Origin: Oceanospirillum sanctuarii
Lineage (GTDB): Bacteria; Pseudomonadota; Gammaproteobacteria; Pseudomonadales; Halomonadaceae
DNA: 62,328 bases
Direction of reading: 5' to 3'
Assembly (NCBI RefSeq): GCF_002150805.1
Contig: NZ_MTBA01000005.1
Location: 1-62,328 of the forward strand
Shown: positions 55,534-62,328 of the stretch, piece by piece
Position numbering within the stretch: the first letter of the stretch is position 1
Layout: each line of letters opens with the position of its first letter
Translations under genes and position numbers: made by a program
The notes under the pieces: model-generated
Databases searched by the model: none
Told to the model about the DNA's origin: nothing
What the model saw: only the letters and a program-made list of their open reading frames with translations

Positions 55534-58242
55534 TCAATGCCCCAACGCTCGTTTGGTCTTATGAGTTGCTTCTGCAGTTAACGGGTCTTCCGGCCAGGGA
55601 TGTTTCGGGTAGCGACCTCGCATCTCCTTACGTACTTCCGGATAAACTTCCCGCCAGAAGGTGGCGAGGTTGGACGTTACTGCTAACGGCCGCCCCGCAG
55701 GGGAGAGCAGATGAATACTGACGGGAACTCCTGCGATAGCCGGGACATTTTCCGTGCCGAACATCTCCTGCAGTTTGGTGCTGACGGTGGGCGGATTCTG
55801 GCTGTAATCGATCTTCACTGTGCGCCCAGAGGCTACTTTAAGTGCCGCCGGTGCCAAACTGTCCAGAGCCTGCTGTTGCGGCCAGCTAAGCAGGCTTTTC
55901 AGCATCTCGCTGACCGGCAACTGTTGCCACTGACGCTGATTGTTTACGCCGCTCAGAAACGGCACCAGCCATTCTTCCACTGAAGCGAGCAAACCCTGAT
56001 CAGACAGATCCGGCCACTGCTCCTCGTCATTCTGATTCGTACCATTCAGGCGCAAAAACTCTATGCGTTGGCGCAGGGCGATATCATTTTCCTGCCAGGG
56101 CAGGGCATCAACCCCTTGTTGTTGAACCCGCAGAATACCCGCCTGATTCAGTGCGTCCTGATCCGGTTTCTCACCCTGTTTTTCATCCAACACCAGCTGC
56201 CCAAGTCGGGTTTGTACGCTGTTAATCAGGCGGTCAGCCTGCCAGTGACAGAAAGGCTTTTGCTCAATCTGATCTGCTAAGTGAGTAGTCACTGTTTTTT
56301 TATCCAGTACCAGCCATAGGGTCAGGGTTTCCCGACTGTCCTGGCTGAAAGAGCGGGCGTGCAGGGCGATCACAAATTCCGGCTGCTGATGGCTTTTCAG
56401 CTGCGCCTGTCGGCCATTACTCAGTTTGTAGATACCTGCATCGCCGGAAGGGGTATTAGCAGAGCTCTGCTTTAAACCCACCTTGTCAGGATAAGTATGA
56501 CACAACCCTTCAATCATCAGGTCGATAAAGGCGGCATTCTGCAGCTGAGTTATCAGGCTGGTGGCAGGCTTGTGGGCTGCACTTAACAGCGATAGTAAGT
56601 CTTTACTGTTTTTATATACAGTGTCTATGTTTGGATTCGGATTTGCGGCATCGCTTTGATCGTTTTGAATCAGTTGCTGGCTCTCTTTCAGCAGACGAAG
56701 CGCACCCTGTTCGATGCGTTTACACAGGGCTTTATGGCCGGTATCGCGGGACTGAATCAGTTGCTCGCAGGCGGCCAGCAGCTCATTTTCCGGCAGGTGC
56801 GCGCCTTCCTGTAACAAACTGAAGATAAAGGCACAGGCGGCCAGCTGATCAGCATTCAGTTGTTGTGCTGCGTGATCCGCCGCTTTTAACAGGCTGAGCC
56901 AGCCCCGTCCCAGATGGGCAGAAAGCACCAGTTGTCGGGAGGCCTGGCCCCATTCTGTCAGCTGCAGACTGCTGCTGCCCTGAGCTTTATCGACCAGCTT
57001 CAGCTGCTGCAGACGGGCGAGGGCGCTTTGCCAGCGCGCTTTCGGTGGCGGTGTCACCCAATCGAACTCCTGGGGATCATCTGAGCCCCACTGAATCAGC
57101 TGCAGCGCCAGTTCCGACAGATCCTGCCGGTTGATCTCAGGTTCCGGCTGGGCAGAGAGTGCACCCTGCTGATCTTCGCTCCAGCAGCGGAACACCGTAC
57201 CCGCCTGAGTACGACCGGCACGACCGGCGCGCTGTTTTGCCTCGGCACGGGTGACGGATCGGGTATGCAGGCGCACCACACCGGCTTCTTTATCAAAACG
57301 CGCCTCACGGGCAAGGCCGGAATCCACCACTAAGGTGATGCCATCAATGGTCAGACTGGTTTCCGCAATGGCGGTAGCGAGAATGCAGCGACGCAGGCCG
57401 TTTTGCGCCGGTGCCAGCGCCGCCTGCTGTTCCGCAAGTTTCTGCTGACCGTGCAGCTGGCGCAGGTCGATATTGGTTTGCTGACAGCGGGCAGAAAGGG
57501 CTTCCGCTACTCTGTTAATTTCACCAACACCGGGCAGAAAACAGAGGATGTCGCCGTCTTGTGTATCGATAACCTCTAAACAGGTGTCTATGGTTGCCTG
57601 CACCCGCTCGGAGACCGGCACACTGGTACGGTTGTAATGGTGTTCCAGCGGGTAGGTGCGACCTTCGCAGAAGAGGATCGGCACCTGCAGCGTTGCTTCT
57701 AGCGCCTCCTGAGCCAGGGTTGCCGACATCACCAGCAGCCCCGCCGGATCATCATCACGATAGAGCAGATTCATCTGACGGCACAGCGCCAGAATCAGAT
57801 CGCTGTCCACGGTACGCTCGTGAAACTCATCCAGAATCACAAGGCTCACACCCTCCAGCGTCGGATCGTTCTGCAACATGCGCAGCAGCACACCGGAAGT
57901 CACCAGTTCCAGACGGGTATTGCGGCTCACCTTATGATCGCCCTTCACCCGATAACCGATGCTGTCACCCACGGATTCCCCGATCAGTCCCGCCATATAG
58001 GAGGCCGCCGCCTGCGCTGCCACCCGACGGGGCGCGGTCATAATGATCTTTCCGTTTTGGAATGCAGGGTGCTGCATCAGCGCGATGGGCAAACGTGTGG
58101 TCTTACCGGCACCCGGCTCCGCCGACAGCAACGCCAGCTCCTGAGATTGCAGCTGAGATACCAGCTCCGGCACCTGCGCCAGAATCGGCAGATCGTTAGG
58201 GTTGGTCGAGGAGCTGTTAGCGGATGAAGCAGGGGATGTCAT
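55534..58242 (-). CDS. hrpB: ATP-dependent DExH-box helicase HrpB
   Basis: 902-residue DEAH/DExH helicase, longer than the roughly 810 residues of E. coli HrpB. Motif I is AEPGAGKTTRLP, motif II is LDEFHER, motif III is MSATL and motif VI is QRAGRAGRTQAG. The HrpB-specific C-terminal domain ends with FWREVYPEVRKEMRGRYPKHPWPEDPL, the family hallmark. A low-complexity insertion near residues 530-555 accounts for part of the extra length. The N-terminal 15 residues are Ser/Asn-rich. The in-vivo role of HrpB is not well established. There is no obvious ribosome site. Confidence 0.96.
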   Translation of the reverse strand: MTSPASSANSSSTNPNDLPILAQVPELVSQLQSQELALLSAEPGAGKTTRLPIALMQHPAFQNGKIIMTAPRRVAAQAAASYMAGLIGESVGDSIGYRVKGDHKVSRNTRLELVTSGVLLRMLQNDPTLEGVSLVILDEFHERTVDSDLILALCRQMNLLYRDDDPAGLLVMSATLAQEALEATLQVPILFCEGRTYPLEHHYNRTSVPVSERVQATIDTCLEVIDTQDGDILCFLPGVGEINRVAEALSARCQQTNIDLRQLHGQQKLAEQQAALAPAQNGLRRCILATAIAETSLTIDGITLVVDSGLAREARFDKEAGVVRLHTRSVTRAEAKQRAGRAGRTQAGTVFRCWSEDQQGALSAQPEPEINRQDLSELALQLIQWGSDDPQEFDWVTPPPKARWQSALARLQQLKLVDKAQGSSSLQLTEWGQASRQLVLSAHLGRGWLSLLKAADHAAQQLNADQLAACAFIFSLLQEGAHLPENELLAACEQLIQSRDTGHKALCKRIEQGALRLLKESQQLIQNDQSDAANPNPNIDTVYKNSKDLLSLLSAAHKPATSLITQLQNAAFIDLMIEGLCHTYPDKVGLKQSSANTPSGDAGIYKLSNGRQAQLKSHQQPEFVIALHARSFSQDSRETLTLWLVLDKKTVTTHLADQIEQKPFCHWQADRLINSVQTRLGQLVLDEKQGEKPDQDALNQAGILRVQQQGVDALPWQENDIALRQRIEFLRLNGTNQNDEEQWPDLSDQGLLASVEEWLVPFLSGVNNQRQWQQLPVSEMLKSLLSWPQQQALDSLAPAALKVASGRTVKIDYSQNPPTVSTKLQEMFGTENVPAIAGVPVSIHLLSPAGRPLAVTSNLATFWREVYPEVRKEMRGRYPKHPWPEDPLTAEATHKTKRALGH

Positions 58243-58393
58243 GGGTAAAGCACCGGTAGCAAAGCGTGAAAAACAGGGTGCTAAGGATAACGGGAAATAT
58301 GTGTTTGGGGGAATCGCCTTTAATAACAGAAATTTAAGTTGTTAAAGGCGAAGTGTTTTGTTGTGATTACGTTTTTAATTAGTAATTAGTGAA

Positions 58394-59125
58394 CTATCTT
58401 AATTGAGATATCGAAAGAACAATTTGAGAATACCTGTGCTCGCCCCCTTTCTTATTAATTGTTCTTATATCAAAGGATGTATTTGTATCAGATAGATGAC
58501 TTGAAAATTTATCTGCTACAGAGTACGCGCGAATTGCTGATAGTTCAGCATTGGTCACAGTTCCGCCAGACTGGATATTGATTGACTCTTTACCTCTGGC
58601 TGTTTTATTAGCTGCTATTGAAATATCACCTAGTTCACCTTTATATGGAACACCTCCTGGTCTTGTGGCGACACCATTTGATGAGCCGATAATCAGGGTG
58701 TTGATTTGGTATTTGGTTCCATATTTATTTTCATGGTCTTGTATCTGGTTTTTCAAATCAGCCAGATTGTCTTTTATCCAGTTTTCTAGCTCAAATCTGG
58801 TTTTGTCATCAGGGATCATATATTGCCCTGGCTTGAAGAAGAATTGAGGAGAGACTCTATCCTCAATTACTAAAGGCAGGTTTTCTATATTAGTTTTTTT
58901 AGGGTTGTTCAGAGTAATGTTATTTTCAGGTGATTGTTGTAGTTCAGAGTATCGGCTTCTCATCTGCTGATACTCTGTTTCGAAAGGCACTGAAGGTTTT
59001 TGGGTGGCAGGCTCAGCCGTCACAGTGAGGCTTTCAGGAACTATGTCTTGAGGAGAGGTGTTGGAGCAGCCCTGTAAGCCTGTAGCTGTAAGTATGAGTA
59101 AAAGATAAAGTTTTGTTTGTTGCAT
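58394..59125 (-). CDS. OmpA-like lipoprotein
   Basis: 243-residue predicted lipoprotein. The signal peptide MQQTKLYLLLILTATGLQGC has a lipobox LQGC with the lipidated Cys at residue 20. The C-terminal half looks like an OmpA-type peptidoglycan-associated domain: TLIIGSSNGVA, then NAELSAIRAYSVADKFSSHL (compare N..LS..RA..V...L), then a final beta strand. I chose the ATG at 59125 with GGAG about 9 nt upstream; an upstream start adds 13 residues with no lipobox change. The gene is AT-richer than its neighbours and is divergent from the LEPR-XLL giant gene with a 288-bp gap, so a joint surface role is possible. Confidence 0.75.
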   Translation of the reverse strand: MQQTKLYLLLILTATGLQGCSNTSPQDIVPESLTVTAEPATQKPSVPFETEYQQMRSRYSELQQSPENNITLNNPKKTNIENLPLVIEDRVSPQFFFKPGQYMIPDDKTRFELENWIKDNLADLKNQIQDHENKYGTKYQINTLIIGSSNGVATRPGGVPYKGELGDISIAANKTARGKESINIQSGGTVTNAELSAIRAYSVADKFSSHLSDTNTSFDIRTINKKGGEHRYSQIVLSISQLR

Positions 59126-59341
59126 TCGGGTTAGCTCCAGAGAAATGTAGTACGAAAAAAGCAAATAGTTCCGTGTTTGTTTTTGTCAGAATTGTATTGC
59201 TGACATTGGGTTACATTGGTTTGAGTATGTATCCCGCATTAATAGGGCTATCGCTTTGATTCTGTATTAGTTTGTATACGTCATTTTCAGAAAATTAACT
59301 TTGGAAAGCAACTGTAACAGATGGTAAACGATAGGTCGTTT

Positions 59342-59368
59342 TTGATATATTTACCAAATATGTATATT
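59342..59368 (+). promoter_or_regulatory. Possible promoter of the LEPR-XLL gene
   Basis: TTGATA (59342-59347) and TATATT (59363-59368) are separated by 15 bp within an AT-rich gap, 45 bp before the ATG. Spacing is short, so this is tentative. Confidence 0.35.
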
Positions 59369-59413
59369 GCCACTGCTCTGTCCACCCTGAGCTGCTTCTG
59401 AAAGGATTGCTAC

Positions 59414-62328
59414 ATGTTTTTCAAGCGTCGTAAATTGTCTGAACTAATCCGTAACGCATTCAAAGTTGAGTCTTTGGAGCCGAGGATTCTGCTTTCTGCA
59501 GATCCTGTTTTTGCAGGTGTGCAGGTGGCTTCTGCAAACCTCTTGGATGATAAGGATAATTTGAATGCCTTTCATGAGCGCTACACTCTGGATGACTTTC
59601 AACAGCTAAATCAGCTCAATCAGCAGGTTTCGGCGTATGACAGGCCTGAGGCTGACTCAGACTTCGTGGTGGATGATGTAGCTTTTGATATGGCCAATAT
59701 CGCATCAAGCGATTACCAGGTTGGTGGAGACCTGATTATCAGAGCGGGTGAAATTCTGGGTGGCAGTGGCAATGTACAGCTCAATCTGATTAATGAGGGA
59801 ACGCTCAGTCCGGGATATTCTCCTGGTTTAGTTACATATGACAGTTTTAGCACTATAGATGAGGCAGAGGTCCTTATTGAGTTGGAGGGGACTGAAGCTG
59901 GAACTGAGTATGATCAAATAAATGTTATTAATAATGTTGAATTTGGCGGTGCTCTAAAAATTAATCTTTTGAATGGTTATGTGCCGAGTGAAGGTGATGT
60001 CTTTACTATTATGACCTTTGGATCTTCATCGGGTGCATTTGATTCTATTAGTGGTTTAGCAATTGAAGGTACTGACCTTTATTTTGATTTAGAGCAAAAC
60101 GCGGGCGAACTAAAACTTATCACTCGATCAATTGATGAGAGTTTTAATTTTATCGGAGATGTTTTTGGCTCTGAACAGAGGGATCAATTCGGACAGTTTC
60201 TTAACGTAGATTATTTTGGTTCGACTGTAGGATATAGCTTCACTGGTGATCTAAGTTTCTCAGGTATAAATCTGACGGGTGATGTTCAGGTAACCTATGA
60301 TCTGAATTATTCATTGACTGATGCTGGCGGTGTTCTGACCGATTACTCAGTTTGGAATCTGTACGTTGATAATGCCAGTGCAACAGTTGATGTGCCGGGC
60401 AATTTATCACTTTCTCTGAATGATTTTGATCTGGCTCTGAGCTATATCACGACAGATAAATCCGATGATGACCACGCATGGTTGTTTGCAAAAGGGGCGG
60501 CTGCAGGAGCATCCAGCGGGCTATCTGATTCTTTCAATTTTTCCGCAACAGATATCAGCTTTGATTTTGCCAAGACCCTCGGTACTAATAATGATCAAAC
60601 ACTGAATCTGAGTCTCAACCCTATCAGCAATGGTGATTTTCACTTCTCTGATGGTGTTAGTGGGGATCGTTTTCAAATTTCGGGCAAAGGTGAGCTTGAT
60701 CTTAGCGGGCAAGCTTTAACTGCGGATGTAGATCTTGTTGTTGATGGGGCTGCAGATTCTGTTCGCTTTGAGGTTGAAAATGGCGCGCTGGATCTGAACG
60801 TCGGTGCCGACGGCACAGGTCTGTCTCTGTCTATGAACGACATCGCGGGCGGCTTCCTGCTGGATGAGTTTGGTGTTGCGGGCGTACTCCGTGCAGGTGA
60901 CCTAGCCCTGACTCAGCTCGATGGTTCTGCATTGCCGGGTCTGGCCATTAATAAAGTTAACTCTGTTAACGTTGGCTTTAATACCCGAGGTCAGGCAGTG
61001 ACAGAGACACTGGGTTCTCTGTATTTCGATTATTCTGAAGACCGTTACCATGACTTCTTTGCTGTAAACGCGGATCTTGATCTTGGCCTGTCTGTTGAGG
61101 CTCTGGCTTACAACCTATCCGGTCAGTTTGGCTTTACTAAAACACAGATGGAGCTGGTTGAGGGTGAGGCGGCTCAGGATGTGCTGCTGATGTCTGTCCT
61201 GAATGGCGAAACATCACTGGCTGTGGGTGGCGATGTGTCCGCTGAAGGTGAGAAGTCCGGTGGCGCCATGGTGACCTTCTCCGGTCTGCAAGGTGCGGGT
61301 TTAATCGCTAATATTGCAGGTGAGTATGGCGCAGCAGGCTTGATGACGGTGGGATCTGTTGCTTTGACAGAGACCGATGGCGTAACACCGTTAGTGGCTG
61401 ATCTGAGTCTGTTACCAGTTAATCTGCCGTTCAATTTTAACCTGTTTGATCTTGACCCAAATCTTAATCTGTCCCTGAATCTTCCGACGATTGATCTTTC
61501 TCTGGCGGCGTTCCCTTATGTGGATATGAGTTTGCCGGGTATGCCAAGCCTGAATCTGCCAGACCTGGATATCAGCAGTCTGCTGCCTAATGTGGATCTG
61601 CCGAATCTATCCCTTCCGGAGCTGGGTTTTGCATTGCCGGAACTGGGGCTGCCAGAGATGAATATCAGCTTCCCGGATGTGGATCTGGGCTGGCCTTACT
61701 TGTCGTTGGCTGAGCTGAATCTGGCTTATCCTGACCTGAATCTTGACTGGCCAAGTCTGAGTTTCCCGCAGCTGATGTTTGCGCTGCCGCGTCTTAACCT
61801 GCCTGGCCTGAAATTTGACTTCAATATTGAAGGACTTAGCCCGGATTGGCCGACGATGGGCTGGGATGAGCTTAACCTTCATCTGGCAACGCTGGATCTG
61901 CCTTGGCCTGATGTTGCCTGGTCAGACTTCAATCTGGATGCGATTAAGCTGGCTCTACCGGATCTGGATCTACCGGATCTGGACTTTGATTGGGCGGATA
62001 TGAAGCTTCCGGATCTGCTGTTGAGCATTAAAATGCTGCAGTTACCGGGTATGGATATCTCCTTCCCGGAGATCAGTCTTTCCTGGCCGGATTTCAATAC
62101 CGCATTCCCAGCCTGGCCGGAAGTAGGCTTCCCGGAGTGGACGCTGCCAGAGTTCATTTTTGCTCTGGATCAGCTCAATCTACCGGGTCTGAATATTGAC
62201 TTCCCGGGACTGGATCTGCCTTGGCCAACGTTGAACTTGCCAGAGCTGAGTGCCGCTTTCCCGGATCTGAACATTGATTGGCCGAACCTGACGCTGCCAG
62301 AGCTGATGTTCGCCCTGCCACGCCTGAA
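59414..62328 (+). CDS. Giant LEPR-XLL repeat protein, 3' end beyond the window
   Basis: An open frame of 971 complete codons with no stop up to the window edge, so the product is larger. AAAGGA lies 7 nt before the ATG at 59414. The N-terminus MFFKRRKLSELIRNAF leads to SLEPRILLSADP (residues 20-31), the LEPR-XLL motif known at the start of very large proteins of aquatic bacteria. Residues about 110-250 resemble an autotransporter beta-helix segment (GGSGNVQLNLINEGTLSPGYSPG, then GTEYDQINV, then EGDVFTIMTFG). Residues about 255-665 are beta-rich with Gly/Asp/Asn repeats. From residue 670 on there is a Leu/Pro/Asp/Trp-rich array with a 50-residue super-repeat. No cleavable signal peptide is obvious. 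A secreted or surface adhesin-like role is inference. Confidence 0.88.
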   Translation, partial: MFFKRRKLSELIRNAFKVESLEPRILLSADPVFAGVQVASANLLDDKDNLNAFHERYTLDDFQQLNQLNQQVSAYDRPEADSDFVVDDVAFDMANIASSDYQVGGDLIIRAGEILGGSGNVQLNLINEGTLSPGYSPGLVTYDSFSTIDEAEVLIELEGTEAGTEYDQINVINNVEFGGALKINLLNGYVPSEGDVFTIMTFGSSSGAFDSISGLAIEGTDLYFDLEQNAGELKLITRSIDESFNFIGDVFGSEQRDQFGQFLNVDYFGSTVGYSFTGDLSFSGINLTGDVQVTYDLNYSLTDAGGVLTDYSVWNLYVDNASATVDVPGNLSLSLNDFDLALSYITTDKSDDDHAWLFAKGAAAGASSGLSDSFNFSATDISFDFAKTLGTNNDQTLNLSLNPISNGDFHFSDGVSGDRFQISGKGELDLSGQALTADVDLVVDGAADSVRFEVENGALDLNVGADGTGLSLSMNDIAGGFLLDEFGVAGVLRAGDLALTQLDGSALPGLAINKVNSVNVGFNTRGQAVTETLGSLYFDYSEDRYHDFFAVNADLDLGLSVEALAYNLSGQFGFTKTQMELVEGEAAQDVLLMSVLNGETSLAVGGDVSAEGEKSGGAMVTFSGLQGAGLIANIAGEYGAAGLMTVGSVALTETDGVTPLVADLSLLPVNLPFNFNLFDLDPNLNLSLNLPTIDLSLAAFPYVDMSLPGMPSLNLPDLDISSLLPNVDLPNLSLPELGFALPELGLPEMNISFPDVDLGWPYLSLAELNLAYPDLNLDWPSLSFPQLMFALPRLNLPGLKFDFNIEGLSPDWPTMGWDELNLHLATLDLPWPDVAWSDFNLDAIKLALPDLDLPDLDFDWADMKLPDLLLSIKMLQLPGMDISFPEISLSWPDFNTAFPAWPEVGFPEWTLPEFIFALDQLNLPGLNIDFPGLDLPWPTLNLPELSAAFPDLNIDWPNLTLPELMFALPRL
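61613..62328 (+). repeat. 150-bp (50-residue) super-repeat in the LEPR-XLL gene
   Basis: The motif [LF]P[EQ][LF]xFALxxL starts at residues 734, 784, 911 and 961 (DNA 61613, 61763, 62144, 62294). Copies 1-2 and 3-4 are exactly 150 bp apart. The 50-residue units beginning at 734 and 911 agree at 30 of 50 positions, keeping LPE, FAL, NI-F-P, DL-WP, AxPDLN-DWP. The 127 residues between 784 and 911 are degenerate versions of the same Pro/Leu rhythm. The array runs off the window. Confidence 0.9.

Noticed and set aside
61174-62157. Minus-strand frames rich in Arg, Ser and Gln within the LEPR-XLL gene
   Set aside because: They arise because the repeat array keeps the antisense frame open. They lack ribosome sites and sit inside a continuous plus-strand frame.

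Overview
The window looks like chromosomal DNA of a marine gammaproteobacterium, most likely of the Oceanospirillales (Neptuniibacter/Amphritea/Marinobacterium-like). I infer this from gene content and order: tig-clpP-clpX-lon-hupB-tRNA-ppiD, gloB-(yafS-like)-rnhA-dnaQ, acnB, glnS-cysS-folD, a full type II secretion (T2SS) operon, and several cyclic-di-GMP enzymes. I cannot name the species from sequence alone. Most of the window is vertically inherited core genome. I see no prophage, insertion sequence, integrase or CRISPR array.

Layout. 1-6.1 kb: an orphan acidic coiled-coil protein, a family 3 solute-binding protein, a membrane GGDEF-EAL protein overlapping creA, and a family III CoA-transferase. 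6.2-12 kb (minus strand): NfeD and a QmcA-like SPFH protein, aconitase B with a readable promoter, lpxH and ppiB. 12.3-16.4 kb: glnS-cysS, with convergent folD. 16.5-17.3 kb: a six-gene tRNA operon (Pro-Arg-His-Pro-His-Pro). 17.5-26.1 kb: the protein-quality-control block tig, clpP, clpX, lon, hupB, tRNA-Asp and ppiD. 26.2-32.7 kb (minus): a PAP2 phosphatase and the yejABEF-type peptide ABC importer. 32.8-37.7 kb: mltD, gloB, a methyltransferase, rnhA and dnaQ.

37.8-49.1 kb: a T2SS operon in the order N-C-D-E-F-G-H-M-I-J-K-L. Its GspL stops right after the transmembrane helix, so the usual periplasmic domain is missing. A 20-bp tandem repeat precedes gspM and a CAATCC hexanucleotide array follows gspL. 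The prepilin peptidase that these pseudopilins need is not in the window. 49.2-55.3 kb: a small protein with a flagellin-like C-terminal tail, two more diguanylate cyclases (one with a MASE1-like membrane sensor, one with four CBS motifs), a DUF1643-like protein, and a divergent EamA transporter/Lrp-AsnC regulator pair. 55.3-58.2 kb: REP-like repeats and the helicase hrpB.

58.4 kb to the end is the most unusual part. An OmpA-like lipoprotein gene lies divergent to a very large open reading frame that is still open at the window edge (at least 971 codons). Its product begins with a LEPR-XLL motif and has an autotransporter-like beta segment. Its last 300 visible residues are a leucine/proline/aspartate/tryptophan-rich array with a 50-residue (150-bp) super-repeat. 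This is the best candidate here for an undescribed cell-surface or secreted system.
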